A stretch of DNA of 64,000 bases from DTU098 sp964498525 (GCA_964498525.1 CAZCGU010000006.1:1-64000), one strand, 5' to 3'. Positions 8,960-18,820 are shown, counted from the stretch's first letter. A program made the numbers and translations. The notes: generated by a model from the letters alone, not told the origin.

Positions 8960-9796
8960 TTACTGATAGTTTCTTATTACCAGTTCGGTTATCAGGCCCC
9001 GGCCGTCACCTTTACAGTTAATCGCCCGCCTGGCCTCGACTTCCACAAGGTTATAACCCCTGTACAGTTCGCGAATAAAAGGGGTGTCGGAATTGCTGAG
9101 CATCACCTTGCACCCCCTCTGATCAAGGGTCTGAAAGGCCCCGGCCAGCCGGCGTTGTTCCTCTTCCCCGAAGGAACCGGCAACATAGCTGGTGAAACGG
9201 GCGGTATTGGATAGCGGATGGTAGGGGGGATCCAGATAAACGAACATCCCGGGTCCGGCTTCTGCTTCTTCCAGCGCCAGGGAAAAATCGCCGCACAGAA
9301 TCCTGGTTTTTTTAAGTCTGGCGCTGACCTGGTAGAGGTCCTGGGCGTGAACGAGCCGTCTGGTTTTGTAGCGGCCGTAGGGCACGTTGTGGAGGCCCTT
9401 GCTGTTAACCCGCCAGAGGCCGTTATACCCGTACTTGTTCAGGTACAGGAAACGCGAGGCCCTTTTAAGGGGAGTCATTTGCGCCGGGTCAAGGCTTCTC
9501 ACCTGGTAATAGTATTCTTCGGTGTTGATGTGCTTCTTGAGATCGGTTAGCAGATCTTCCGGATGGTCCCGGACTACCTGGTAAAAATTTATTAGCTCTT
9601 CGTTTTTATCGGAGATGATGGCCCCGGCGGGGTTCAAGTGAAAGAAAACGGCCCCGCTGCCGAAGAAAGGCTCCACCAGGAAGTTTACCCTGGCGGGGAA
9701 AAGGAACAGAAACTGGACCATAAGCCTGCTTTTGCCGCCGGCCCACTTGATTAACGGTTTTACAGGAAGGTTTTGATTGATAAAACCGGCTGTCAT
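8960..9796 (-). CDS. dam: DNA adenine methylase, Dam/D12 class
   Basis: A 278-residue N6-adenine methyltransferase. The SAM-binding region is PLIKWAGGKSRL near residue 14 with FFGSGAVF (motif I) near 45. The catalytic motif is DPPY (in YLDPPYHPL, about residue 190). The length matches Dam/DpnM-type enzymes recognising GATC-like sites. No restriction endonuclease gene lies beside it, so it is either a solitary methylase or the remnant of a restriction system. The site specificity is not shown by the sequence. Confidence 0.9.
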   Translation of the reverse strand: MTAGFINQNLPVKPLIKWAGGKSRLMVQFLFLFPARVNFLVEPFFGSGAVFFHLNPAGAIISDKNEELINFYQVVRDHPEDLLTDLKKHINTEEYYYQVRSLDPAQMTPLKRASRFLYLNKYGYNGLWRVNSKGLHNVPYGRYKTRRLVHAQDLYQVSARLKKTRILCGDFSLALEEAEAGPGMFVYLDPPYHPLSNTARFTSYVAGSFGEEEQRRLAGAFQTLDQRGCKVMLSNSDTPFIRELYRGYNLVEVEARRAINCKGDGRGLITELVIRNYQ

Positions 9797-9939
9797 ATCA
9801 AAATCCCCTTTAATCTGCTGGTTTATTAATTGATAAATGATACCCGCCAGGACATTATATCACTAAACTGCGATAAAATCCCGGCTCCTTGAAGAGAGTC
9901 ATTATTGTTAAGCGATCGTTATAATTCTAGAGATCTAAG

Positions 9940-9968
9940 TTGACACAGACCTTTAAAATCGTTAAGAT
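9940..9968 (+). promoter_or_regulatory. Sigma-A promoter of the valS leader
   Basis: TTGACA (9940-9945), a 17-bp spacer and TAAGAT (9963-9968) make a near-consensus vegetative promoter. Transcription would start near 9975, giving a valS leader of about 375 nt. Confidence 0.75.
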
Positions 9969-9974
9969 ATTTTG

Positions 9975-10318
9975 TAAGTCATATTCTAAAGGCTGTGAAA
10001 GGGAGGGGAAGGTTTCCCCGGGTTTTAGGCTGTGTGGCCGTTATTAGAGAGGGAGACCCGAGGCTGCAAGGTTTCCTGCCCGGTTCCGTTCCTGTCGCCC
10101 TTGAGCCCCCGCGCAGAAAATTTAAGTAAGCCCGGGCGGGTTGGCCCGTTACAGCCGGCGAGAGCAGCCAGTATGGAATGGCCCTTGGTTGGTGTTCCCC
10201 TGGAATCTGTCCCTGGGCGCCGGACTTTTACAGGTTATTCAATTTGGCTGAAATCAGGGTGGTACCGCGGATGATTCCCTCATCCGTCCTTGAGCGACGG
10301 AAGGGGGTTTTTTGTTGT
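9975..10318 (+). promoter_or_regulatory. T-box leader controlling valS
   Basis: The T-box sequence AGGGTGGTACCGCG is at 10256-10269. Its UGGU would pair with an A73 discriminator, as in tRNA-Val. It is followed by a competing terminator (CCGTC / GACGG core, about 10277-10314) ending in TTTTTT. Upstream is about 280 nt of structured stem I region. In this family uncharged tRNA pairs with the specifier and the T-box, freeing valS expression. I could not fix the specifier codon by eye; valine is inferred from the gene. Confidence 0.88.
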
Positions 10319-10350
10319 GGATTCAAACTTTGTTATGAGGAGTGAACGTC

Positions 10351-12999
10351 TTGGCCAGAGCGGACATACCGATTACCTACGATCCCCGTTCGGTGGAAGA
10401 TAAATGGTATAAATATTGGGAGGAAAGCGGTTTTTTCCACCCCGTGGTAAACGCCGAACAGGAGCCGTTTTGTATTGTCATGCCCCCGCCCAATGTGACC
10501 GGCCAGCTGCACATGGGACATGCCCTGGACAATACCCTGCAGGATATTCTTACCCGGTGGAGAAGGATGCAGGGTTGCAACGCCCTTTGGGTGCCCGGCA
10601 CCGACCACGCCGGTATTGCCACCCAGGCCAGGGTGGAGGAGCAGCTGGCGAAAGAAGGCACAAACCGGCATGAACTGGGCCGGGAAGAGTTTTTAAAAAG
10701 GGTTTGGGCCTGGAAGGAACAGTACGGCGACCGGATCACCACCCAGTTGCGCAAACTGGGTTCCTCCTGCGACTGGCAGCGGGAGCGTTTCACTATGGAC
10801 GAAGGGTGCTCCGAAGCCGTGCTGGAGGTATTTATCAAACTCTACGAACGGGGCTTGATTTACCGGGGGTATTATATTACCAACTGGTGTCCCAAGTGTC
10901 ATACCACTATCTCCGATATTGAGGTGGAGCACCTGGAGCGTCCGGGGCACCTTTACTACGTCAGGTATCCGTACCAAGACGGGACCGGGGGCATCGTTGT
11001 GGCTACAACCCGTCCGGAAACCATCCTGGGCGACGTTGCAGTGGCTGTACACCCGGGAGATGAGCGCTATGCCGGGGCCACAGGGAAAAAGCTGGTACTG
11101 CCCCTGGTGGGACGGGAGATGCCGGTTATTGCCGATGAGTACGTGGATCCCTCCTTTGGCACCGGGGCTGTTAAAATTACCCCGGCCCACGATCCCAACG
11201 ACTTCGAAGTGGGTTTGAGACACCAATTGCCCCAGGTTATTGTGATTGATAAGGAAGGGAAAATGAGTGAGGAAGCAGGTCCCCGCTACCGTGGCCTGGA
11301 TCGCTACGAATGCCGCAAAAGGATTGTGCGGGACCTGGAAGCAGGCGGTTACCTTTTAAAGACGGAGGACCACGCCCATGCGGTGGGGCATTGCTACCGC
11401 TGCAACACTGTGATTGAGCCTGCGCTTTCCCGGCAGTGGTTTGTAAAAATGAAGCCCCTGGCCGCCCCTGCCATTGAGGCTGCCAGGGACGGCCGCATCC
11501 GGTTTGTTCCGGAGCGGTTTACCAAAATCTACTTGAACTGGATGGAGAATATCCGGGACTGGTGCATTTCCCGCCAGCTCTGGTGGGGACACCGGATCCC
11601 GGTCTGGTACTGCCGGGACTGTGAGGAGATGATCGTTTCCAGAAAACCGGTAACCCGCTGCACCAGGTGCGGCAGCGCCAACTGTGAACAGGATCCCGAC
11701 GTGCTGGATACCTGGTTTTCTTCTGCCCTCTGGCCCTTTTCAACTTTGGGCTGGCCCGGGCAGACGCTGGACCTGGCTTACTATTACCCTACTTCAGTGA
11801 TGGTTACAGGCAGGGATATAATCTTTTTCTGGGTTGCCCGGATGATTTTTTCCGGCCTGGCCTTTATGAACGAAGTTCCCTTTCGGGATGTTTTTATCCA
11901 TGGACTGGTGATGGACGCTCTGGGCCGGAAAATGAGCAAGTCCCTGGGTAATGGCGTGGACCCTATTGATGTCATTGAGTCCCATGGAGCTGACAGTTTG
12001 CGGTTCATGCTGGTTACCGGCAATACGCCCGGGAACGATTTGCGTTTCCATTTCGAGCGGTTGGAGGGAGCGCGCAATTTTGCCAATAAACTCTGGAACG
12101 CCTCCCGCTTTGCCTTGTTAAATCTTGAGGATTACGACCCTGGCAGAAGGCCCGGGCAGTATACCCTGGCCGACCGCTGGATCCTGAGCCGCTACCGGAA
12201 AACGGCCGGGGAGGCCACCCGTTTTCTGGAAGCCTACGAATTGGGTGAAGCTGCCCGGGTTTTATATGAGTTTATCTGGGGTGAATTTTGCGACTGGTAC
12301 ATTGAGCTGTCCAAACCAAGACTTTATGGTAAAACCAGCCCCCGGGACCGGGAAACCGCTCAGCATGTGCTGGCTTCGGTTTTAAAAGGGACACTGGAAC
12401 TTCTTCACCCCTTTATGCCGTTTATTACGGAAGAAATCTGGCAGCACCTGCCTGGCAGGGGCCTTACCATCATGCGCTCGCCCTGGCCCAGACCCAGCCG
12501 GGAACTGGAGGATGACGGGGCGGAAAAGGAGATGGGAGCGCTCATGGACATTACCAAGGCCATCCGCCATATCCGCAGTGAAATGAATGTTCCTCCCGGT
12601 CGCAGGGCGGAAGTCCTGCTGACGGCTCCTGAGGAAGCGGTCCGTTCCCTGCTGAACAGGGACGGAGCCTATGTAAGTGTGCTGGCCGGCGCTGACTTGA
12701 AGGTATTTCCCAGCCTGCAGGCGGTTCCGGAACAGGCTGCCCATGCGGTGACCCGGGGTGTGGAAATATTTGTTCCGTTAAAGGGTTTAATCGACGTGGA
12801 CAAGGAAACTGCCCGTTTGAAAAAAGAGCTGGCTTCGGTGGAAAAGGACCTGGCCAGGGTGCGGGGCAAGCTGGGCAATCCCGGTTTTTTGGGCAAGGCT
12901 CCGTCAGATGTTGTGGCCAAGGAAAGGGCCAAGGAGGGTGAACTTTCCCAAAAGCAATCCGCCATCGGTGAAAGATTGACCATGCTGAAGGGGGATTGA
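10351..12999 (+). CDS. valS: Valyl-tRNA synthetase
   Basis: Class I synthetase of about 882 residues charging tRNA-Val. The HIGH motif appears as HMGH in TGQLHMGHALD. The editing (CP1) domain has TTRPETILGD, the KMSKS loop is GRKMSKSLGNG, and a C-terminal coiled coil (VDKETARLKKEL) completes the fold. I prefer the TTG at 10351, placed 6 nt after GAGGAGTG. The GTG at 10342 lies inside that site. Expression is governed by the T-box leader. Confidence 0.97.
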   Translation: MARADIPITYDPRSVEDKWYKYWEESGFFHPVVNAEQEPFCIVMPPPNVTGQLHMGHALDNTLQDILTRWRRMQGCNALWVPGTDHAGIATQARVEEQLAKEGTNRHELGREEFLKRVWAWKEQYGDRITTQLRKLGSSCDWQRERFTMDEGCSEAVLEVFIKLYERGLIYRGYYITNWCPKCHTTISDIEVEHLERPGHLYYVRYPYQDGTGGIVVATTRPETILGDVAVAVHPGDERYAGATGKKLVLPLVGREMPVIADEYVDPSFGTGAVKITPAHDPNDFEVGLRHQLPQVIVIDKEGKMSEEAGPRYRGLDRYECRKRIVRDLEAGGYLLKTEDHAHAVGHCYRCNTVIEPALSRQWFVKMKPLAAPAIEAARDGRIRFVPERFTKIYLNWMENIRDWCISRQLWWGHRIPVWYCRDCEEMIVSRKPVTRCTRCGSANCEQDPDVLDTWFSSALWPFSTLGWPGQTLDLAYYYPTSVMVTGRDIIFFWVARMIFSGLAFMNEVPFRDVFIHGLVMDALGRKMSKSLGNGVDPIDVIESHGADSLRFMLVTGNTPGNDLRFHFERLEGARNFANKLWNASRFALLNLEDYDPGRRPGQYTLADRWILSRYRKTAGEATRFLEAYELGEAARVLYEFIWGEFCDWYIELSKPRLYGKTSPRDRETAQHVLASVLKGTLELLHPFMPFITEEIWQHLPGRGLTIMRSPWPRPSRELEDDGAEKEMGALMDITKAIRHIRSEMNVPPGRRAEVLLTAPEEAVRSLLNRDGAYVSVLAGADLKVFPSLQAVPEQAAHAVTRGVEIFVPLKGLIDVDKETARLKKELASVEKDLARVRGKLGNPGFLGKAPSDVVAKERAKEGELSQKQSAIGERLTMLKGD

Positions 13000-13092
13000 G
13001 GGAAGGACCAATTGCCTGAAATAGAAGATAGCTGGGTGGCTTAAAATTTGGTGTGGCAGGTAAAGCTAAAGAGGTTCAGGTAAACATGCCTG

Positions 13093-13333
13093 GTAAGCTT
13101 GTTGCAGGGAGGAAGCAAAAGGACCGTCCCCNNNNNNNNNNNNNNNNNNNNNNNNNNNNNNNNNNNNNNNNNNNNNNNNNNNNNNNNNNNNNNNNNNNNN
13201 NNNNNNNNNNNNNNNNNNNNNNNNNNNNNNNGTGCTTCCGTAAGCTTGTTGCAGGGAGGAAGCAAAAGGACCGTCCCCGTGCTTCCGTAAGCTTGTTGCA
13301 GGGAGGAAGCAAAAGGACCGTCCCCGTGCTTCC
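13093..13333. repeat. 47-bp tandem repeat around a scaffold gap
   Basis: Two full 47-bp units (13232-13278, 13279-13325) are identical. Each runs from GTGCTTCCGTAAGCTTG to GGACCGTCCCC. A 39-nt partial unit (13093-13131) precedes the gap, and GTGCTTCC of a further unit follows at 13326. On the minus strand each unit can fold as GGAAGCA ... TGCTTCC around GGGGACGGTCC. The true copy number is hidden by the gap. The frame stays open across it upstream of folC, but nothing suggests translation. Confidence 0.9.
13132..13231. other. Assembly gap (100 N)
   Basis: Exactly 100 N, a conventional placeholder for a gap of unknown size. It falls inside the 47-bp tandem repeat, which probably caused the break. 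Confidence 0.99.
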
Positions 13334-13463
13334 CCTGCTGCCGGACACCTGCAAGACGGGGATTCTACCGCTGGCGGCGCCCGGGGGTTGGATAACACGC
13401 CAGGGGTCGGAACTGTCCTCTGCTGCCAGCAAATTTTTTGCCCTTTTTGGAGGAGCGATCAAC

Positions 13464-14756
13464 TTGAACTATCAGGAGGCCCTGGATTACCTGGCCAATC
13501 TGGCTAAATTTGGTTTTAATTTCGGACTCGGCCGGATTCAGGAACTGTTAAAACGTCTGGACAACCCCCATTCCGGGTTAAAAATTATCCATATTGGGGG
13601 AACAAACGGCAAGGGTTCCACTACAGCTATGCTTTCCGCTATCCTGCAGGAGGGCGGATACCGGGTCGGCGCCTTCACCTCACCTCACCTGAAATCCTAC
13701 ACGGAAAGATACCGGATTAACGGGGAAGAGATCTCGGGGGAACAGGTAGCCGGTTTGATTGATGAACTCCGGCCCCACCTGGAAGCTATGGTTGCGGAAG
13801 GATTTGAACATCCCACCGAATTTGAGGTGGGTACCGCCCTGGCCTTTCTTTATTTCAACCGGGAGAAGGTGGACTTCCAGGTTGTTGAGGTGGGCCTGGG
13901 GGGGGCAATTGACTCCACAAATGTGATTGAGCCGCTGCTGTCGATAATTACCAACGTATCCATGGACCATATGGATTACCTGGGTCATACCATCGAGGAG
14001 ATTACCCGGGTCAAAGCGGGCATTATTAAACCCGGCGCTCCGGTGGTTACGGCGGCGGGCGGGGAAGCGCTGGAGGTCATCGAGAGTATTTGCCGGGATA
14101 AGGGTTCGCCGCTTTACGTAACGGGCCGGGATCTCACCCGGCAGTCCGGGGCCTGGGATCTTTCCGGCCAGAGCTTCAGCCTGCGGGGCCGCAGGGAATT
14201 TTACCGGGACCTTTTTATTCCCCTCCTGGGTGGGCACCAGCTGGTCAACGCGGCAACCGCAGTTGCCGCTGCGGAGGTTCTTATGGACCTGGGTGTGTCT
14301 TTAAACGGTAGCGCCGTGCGCCGGGGGCTGGTCCGGACAAGGTGGCCGGGGAGGATGGAAGTTGTACGGCATAAGCCCCTGGTGATTATAGACGGCGCCC
14401 ACAATTACGACGGCGCCAGGTGTTTGCGCCGGGCGCTTCAGGAGTATTTTCCGGGCCGGAGCATGGTCCTGGTTATCGGCATGCTGGGTGATAAGGAGCG
14501 CGTCCGGGTTACCGCTGAACTGGCATCTGCGGCCAGGGCGGTGGTAGTGACCCGTCCCGCTAACCCCAGGGCGGGAAACTGGCGGGAACTGGCCGGGGAG
14601 GCCAGGCGCTATGTATCCGAGGTTTACCTGCTGGAGGACACCGGGGAAGCGGTGCGTAAAGCCCTGGCCCTGGCCGGACCGGAAGAAATAATTTGTATAA
14701 CGGGTTCCCTTTACATGGTGGGCGGCGCCCGGGAAATACTGCTGGCGCAATGTTAG
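13464..14756 (+). CDS. folC: Folylpolyglutamate synthase / dihydrofolate synthase
   Basis: A 430-residue Mur-ligase-type enzyme adding glutamate to (dihydro)folates. The P-loop is GGTNGKGST, followed by FTSPHL, the conserved EVGLGG and an STNV segment. The C-terminal domain carries IDGAHN. I place the start at the TTG at 13464, preceded by TTGGAGGAGCG, giving the normal N-terminus (MNYQEALDYL). The much longer open frame from 13053 runs through the repeat and gap and is not coding. valS-folC is a common Firmicute order. Confidence 0.95.
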   Translation: MNYQEALDYLANLAKFGFNFGLGRIQELLKRLDNPHSGLKIIHIGGTNGKGSTTAMLSAILQEGGYRVGAFTSPHLKSYTERYRINGEEISGEQVAGLIDELRPHLEAMVAEGFEHPTEFEVGTALAFLYFNREKVDFQVVEVGLGGAIDSTNVIEPLLSIITNVSMDHMDYLGHTIEEITRVKAGIIKPGAPVVTAAGGEALEVIESICRDKGSPLYVTGRDLTRQSGAWDLSGQSFSLRGRREFYRDLFIPLLGGHQLVNAATAVAAAEVLMDLGVSLNGSAVRRGLVRTRWPGRMEVVRHKPLVIIDGAHNYDGARCLRRALQEYFPGRSMVLVIGMLGDKERVRVTAELASAARAVVVTRPANPRAGNWRELAGEARRYVSEVYLLEDTGEAVRKALALAGPEEIICITGSLYMVGGAREILLAQC

Positions 14757-15052
14757 CCCTCCGCAGTTAGCGAGCCCTGGCAAGCTCCCCCACTTGCGCA
14801 AGATGTCCTGGAACCTTCTTGATTTTTAAGTTTAGTAGACACAAAGCCCCTGTAAAAAGAACGGGAAAATGTTATGTAAAATGTTTAGGGGATACCCTTC
14901 CAGGAGGGGTATCCCCGTTGATATTACCGGATGGTTTTTGGCAATTTGGCAATAACTCATAAACAAAGATTTTTTAGCCATAATAAATAGAGGTCAGTAA
15001 GTACAAGCAATTTTATTTGGCTGTAACCGGGGGTTATTGTTTGGGGGTAAAT
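14757..15052 (+). terminator. folC-ger intergenic region with hairpin
   Basis: The only clear structure is a 10-bp hairpin at 14888-14916 (GGGGATACCC / GGGTATCCCC, 9-nt loop), probably ending folC transcription although no T-run follows. The rest is AT-rich, presumably carrying the ger promoter. No gene is seen. Confidence 0.5.
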
Positions 15053-16675
15053 ATGTTTTTAAGGCTATTAAAAAAAAGAGCGGCAAAAAAGCCGGGGACC
15101 GGCCGGAACAGGCATGCTTTCCCAAAGGATATGGGGAGCGGGGACAGGGCTTTCAAGATCGGAAAGGTTTCCCAAAGCCTGCGGGAAAACAGGGGAAACC
15201 TGGTGGAAATATTGGGACAAAACGCCGATTTTGTAACCAGGGAGTTCAGCCTGGACCGGGGGAAAAGGGCCGGCAGTCTGTTTTACCTGGAAACGCTGGC
15301 CGATGATACCAGAATCAGTGAAAGTATCCTCAAGCCCTTGATGCAGGGGTTTCTTCCGGGCGGAACAGACCGGCCGGATGCGGATGTAATCGAATTAATC
15401 GAAAAGTCCGTTTTAACAGCCGCGGGGGTCCGCTCTCAAGTCCGCAGTATGGAAGAGGTTTTCAGCGCCGTTCTGGCCGGGACTGTTGCCTTGTTTATCG
15501 ATGGCTGCGCCAGCGCTTTGTTGGTGGACCTCAAGGACTGGCCCCGGCGCGGTGTGGAAAAGTCAGACGTTGAAGTTGTTGTGCGGGGTCCAAAGGAGAG
15601 CTTTACAGAAACCATCGACGTGAACACCGCCTTGATCAGACGCAGGCTGCGCTCGCCCAACCTGGTTATAGAAGGCCTGAAGCTGGGACGGGAGACCAAC
15701 ACCACTGTAAACGTAGCCTATTTGAGGGGGGTGGTTTCGCCCGATCTCGTCCGAGAGGTAAAAAGCCGGGTCAGCCGGATCGAAATTGACGGCATTCTGG
15801 AAAGCGGCTATATCGAGGAATTAATCCAGGACGATCCCTATTCCCCGTTACCCCAAATAGGCTACAGTGAAAGACCGGATCGGGTGGTGTCGGCCCTTCT
15901 CCAGGGGAGGGTGTGTATCCTCACCGACGGTACGCCTATGGTCCTCTATATGCCTATTGCCTTCGGCGACATGTTGCAAAGCCCGGAGGATTATTACGAG
16001 CGCTACCATTTCGCTTCGGCCATCAGGCTGTTACGCTTTTTCGGTTTGGGTGTTTCCCTGCTTCTACCTTCCTTTTACATTGCTATCATCACCTTTCACC
16101 AGGAGATGATCCCGCTTGAGCTTTTAATCCACATTGTTACCCACCGGGAAGGAGTGCCATTTCCCGTCGTGCTGGAGGCTTTCACCATGGAGATAGCCTT
16201 TGAAGTCTTGCGGGAAGCTGGGGTCAGGCTGCCCCGGGCGGTGGGGCAGGCCGTCAGTATTGTCGGCGCTCTGGTTATAGGCCAGGCCGCAGTCCAGGCT
16301 GGTATTGTATCCCCGTTAATGGTAATTGTTGTTGCTTTAACCGGTATTACTTCTTTCATGGTCCCGTCCTATAACCTGGGCCTGTCCATGCGCTTGCTTC
16401 GTTTTCCCCTGATGTTTTTGGCGGCTACCCTGGGTTTGTTCGGGATGATAACCGGTGCGCTGGCGTTGTTGATCCATATGGCCGGCCTGCGTTCCTTCGG
16501 GGTGCCTTACCTGGCGCCCCTGGCCCCGCTAAAATTTTCCGACCAAAAGGATTTTTTTATCCGGGTGCCCTGGTGGGCCATGCATAAACGGCCCACGGAG
16601 CTGGCAAAAAGGAATGAGCGGCGGGAGACCCCGGATTTAAAACCACATCCCCCTGCGGGGGAAGGCGGCGGTTAG
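15053..16675 (+). CDS. Spore germination protein, GerA (A-subunit) family
   Basis: A 540-residue GerAA/GerKA-type subunit of the spore inner-membrane germinant receptor. It has a soluble N-terminal half with the family marks VVRGPKESF and IRRRL, then about five membrane segments from residue 330, including the conserved PFPVVLEAF. The ATG at 15053 has GGGGGT upstream. The following gene is a C subunit; the B (permease-like) subunit expected between them is absent. The germinant is unknown. Confidence 0.93.
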   Translation: MFLRLLKKRAAKKPGTGRNRHAFPKDMGSGDRAFKIGKVSQSLRENRGNLVEILGQNADFVTREFSLDRGKRAGSLFYLETLADDTRISESILKPLMQGFLPGGTDRPDADVIELIEKSVLTAAGVRSQVRSMEEVFSAVLAGTVALFIDGCASALLVDLKDWPRRGVEKSDVEVVVRGPKESFTETIDVNTALIRRRLRSPNLVIEGLKLGRETNTTVNVAYLRGVVSPDLVREVKSRVSRIEIDGILESGYIEELIQDDPYSPLPQIGYSERPDRVVSALLQGRVCILTDGTPMVLYMPIAFGDMLQSPEDYYERYHFASAIRLLRFFGLGVSLLLPSFYIAIITFHQEMIPLELLIHIVTHREGVPFPVVLEAFTMEIAFEVLREAGVRLPRAVGQAVSIVGALVIGQAAVQAGIVSPLMVIVVALTGITSFMVPSYNLGLSMRLLRFPLMFLAATLGLFGMITGALALLIHMAGLRSFGVPYLAPLAPLKFSDQKDFFIRVPWWAMHKRPTELAKRNERRETPDLKPHPPAGEGGG

Positions 16676-16799
16676 TTTTTCACCCGGTTTGGCAGTTGTG
16701 GTGATTATTTACCCTGCTGAGTTCTTTGTAATAGTAGCGGTCCCGGGCGGCATTGTCTTGTTGGGTATGTAAAATCCGGCTTGAATAGAGGTGGCGACA

Positions 16800-18065
16800 G
16801 TGGTAGGGGTTCTTAAAAAAGCCGTTTTGTTGCTTTTTGCCACAGCTCTATTGTTTTTCCCCACCGGCTGCTGGGATCAAATGGATCCCGAGGAGTTAGG
16901 CATTATCCTTACAATCGCTCTGGATCAAGCCCCCGACGGCAGGGTCAGGCTTCTGGCCCAGATCATCAACCCCAAGGCTCTAGTGGGCGGCGGACAGGGG
17001 GGTGGGATGGGGGGAGGGGCTTCTATCAGTTTCTTCCGGAATATAAGCTCTGAAGGAAATACGATCCTGGAATGTATCCGGTTGCTGTCCCTGCACGCGC
17101 CTTCCAAGCTCTTTTTTTCCCACAATCAGCTTGTCCTTATTTCCGAAGAACTTGCCCGGAACAGGGATATCGAAGAACTCATGGATTTCTTCGATCGCAA
17201 TCAACAGTTCAGGCGAAATAACTGGGTCTTAATTACCCGCAGCGATCCCAGCAGTATAATGGGTTCCCCCGGGGTTACCCAGGCCACCCCTTCCCAGCGG
17301 ATAGTAAGCATTATCAGGCATCAAGATCTAAATTCCTTTTATCCCGATATCCGTCTGGGGGAATTTATAAAGAATCTTGAAGACGAAGGGGGCGATGTTT
17401 TTGCCGCTGGAATTCAGATCGAACCCAATGAAGCCGAGGTGCGGGAACGGCTTGCCGGGGAGGTCGCGGGCAACGGGAATTATGATGGAAGGGAAATAAT
17501 TGGCACACTGATCAAATTAGGCGGTACGGCGGTGTTTAAAGACAGCAGGCTGGTGGGCTGGCTGAACGAAAGGGAAAGCCGCGGCTTGCTCTGGATAAGA
17601 GGGAAGGTCAAGGGGGGGGAAATCACAGTTCCTTGCAGTCCGGAAGAAGCCGATGGACAGAACAAGAGCTTTTCCCTGGAGATATCCCGCAGCGATGCCA
17701 GGCTTCAGCCTGAAATCAGCGGTGAAGATTTAAATGTAACTGTAAAAATCAATGTAACAGCCACTGTTCACGAAATTGAATGCATGGAGGAAGTGGGGTC
17801 ACCCGCCTTTCTCCGGTCTCTGGAAAAAGGACTGGCCAGCGCAGTTCAGGTGGAGGTGGAGGCAGCCCTGGCCAAAGCGCAGCAGGAGTATCAGTCCGAC
17901 GTATTCGGTTTTGGAGAAGCCTTTTACCGGAAAAACCCCGTAATGTGGGGGGATCTTAAACCGAACTGGCCTGAAATTTATCGCAATTTACCCGTATATC
18001 TTGAAGTTGACGCCAGGGTTACCCGGACCGGGCTGATTACCAAACCGGTGGAGGTCAGCCGTTAA
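16800..18065 (+). CDS. Spore germination lipoprotein, Ger(x)C family
   Basis: A GerAC/GerKC-type subunit of about 421 residues. The N-terminal signal ends in the lipobox FPTGC, followed by the family hallmark WDQ (W-D-x-x-E). The C-terminal GerC domain closes the protein. It lies 124 nt after the A subunit and is probably co-transcribed. The GTG at 16800 is 7 nt after GAGGTGG; a GTG at 16791 is the alternative. Confidence 0.92.
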   Translation: MVGVLKKAVLLLFATALLFFPTGCWDQMDPEELGIILTIALDQAPDGRVRLLAQIINPKALVGGGQGGGMGGGASISFFRNISSEGNTILECIRLLSLHAPSKLFFSHNQLVLISEELARNRDIEELMDFFDRNQQFRRNNWVLITRSDPSSIMGSPGVTQATPSQRIVSIIRHQDLNSFYPDIRLGEFIKNLEDEGGDVFAAGIQIEPNEAEVRERLAGEVAGNGNYDGREIIGTLIKLGGTAVFKDSRLVGWLNERESRGLLWIRGKVKGGEITVPCSPEEADGQNKSFSLEISRSDARLQPEISGEDLNVTVKINVTATVHEIECMEEVGSPAFLRSLEKGLASAVQVEVEAALAKAQQEYQSDVFGFGEAFYRKNPVMWGDLKPNWPEIYRNLPVYLEVDARVTRTGLITKPVEVSR

Positions 18066-18088
18066 AACCGGCGGAAAGGGGGCTTAAA

Positions 18089-18325
18089 ATGGCACTCACA
18101 ATCTTCTTACTGGTCCTGGTTTTTCTAACGATTATTGCCGTGGATGCGCCGGGCCTGGTAAAAAAGAAAATGTGGCGGGAATTCGCCGCTTTTTCTGTTC
18201 TGCTGCTGATTGGCGTGGTGCTCAGTTTCGGTCAGGTTTTAGAACTGCCGCTACCCAACCCCACCAGGGGAATTGAAGCGGTGTTCGGACCGATTACCGT
18301 TTATTTGGAAAGGCTTTTAGGTTGA
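18089..18325 (+). CDS. Small membrane protein of the germination operon
   Basis: A 78-residue protein with two predicted membrane helices (about 2-20 and 30-50) and a short tail. It starts at ATG with GGAAAGGGGG upstream, 23 nt after the GerC gene, so it is operonic. It is too short and unlike a B-subunit permease to be its remnant. Function unknown; it may be an accessory of the receptor. Confidence 0.7.
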   Translation: MALTIFLLVLVFLTIIAVDAPGLVKKKMWREFAAFSVLLLIGVVLSFGQVLELPLPNPTRGIEAVFGPITVYLERLLG

Positions 18326-18561
18326 TTGCCCGGTCACCTGGAAGTAATTCAGCCTTTTTACAGGTCACCCGTCTTTTGGCGGGCAACCGCCAACAAATAA
18401 CTGCATATTTTTTAAAAGGCTTTTGCGTTACTTAATAAAAACTGCAAATATCTTCTGCGCGATTATATCCGCGTCACAGCTTGTCATAAAATACGTGAAA
18501 TGGTAAACTGTTAAAGTAATATGAAACATTCTTAAAATATTATTTGGCCGGGGCGAGGGCA

Positions 18562-18819
18562 ATGGCTAGGAGTTTCAAAAGTAGTGGCAACTGGTGGGTG
18601 CTGGTCCTCCTTCTTCTTATTGGGGGGCTTAGCGGCAGCGCCCTCGGTGATGCCCTGGCGCCGTCCGTACCGTTGCTGAAAGCTACCTCGACCATTGGCT
18701 TAAAGCCTTCAACGCTGGATTTAAGGTTTTTAAACCTGACCTTTGGGTTTACCTTTTCCCTCGGTCCACTTACCGCGCTGGGGTTAATCCTGGGCTACCT
18801 GGTTTACCGCAAGATTTAA
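18562..18819 (+). CDS. DUF4321 membrane protein
   Basis: An 85-residue protein with two hydrophobic helices (about 8-28 and 62-82), matching DUF4321, a short Firmicute membrane family found beside maf. ATG at 18562 follows GGGGCGAGGG. The stop lies 1 nt before the maf start, so it is the first gene of the maf-radC-mre cluster. Function unknown. Confidence 0.75.
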   Translation: MARSFKSSGNWWVLVLLLLIGGLSGSALGDALAPSVPLLKATSTIGLKPSTLDLRFLNLTFGFTFSLGPLTALGLILGYLVYRKI

Positions 18820-18820
18820 A

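Noticed and set aside
13093..13333. CRISPR array
   Set aside because: The repeats are directly contiguous with no spacers, and no cas genes occur in the window.
13053..13463. N-terminal extension of folC through the repeat and gap
   Set aside because: The frame crosses N bases and 47-bp repeats; the TTG at 13464 with its own ribosome site gives the normal FolC N-terminus.
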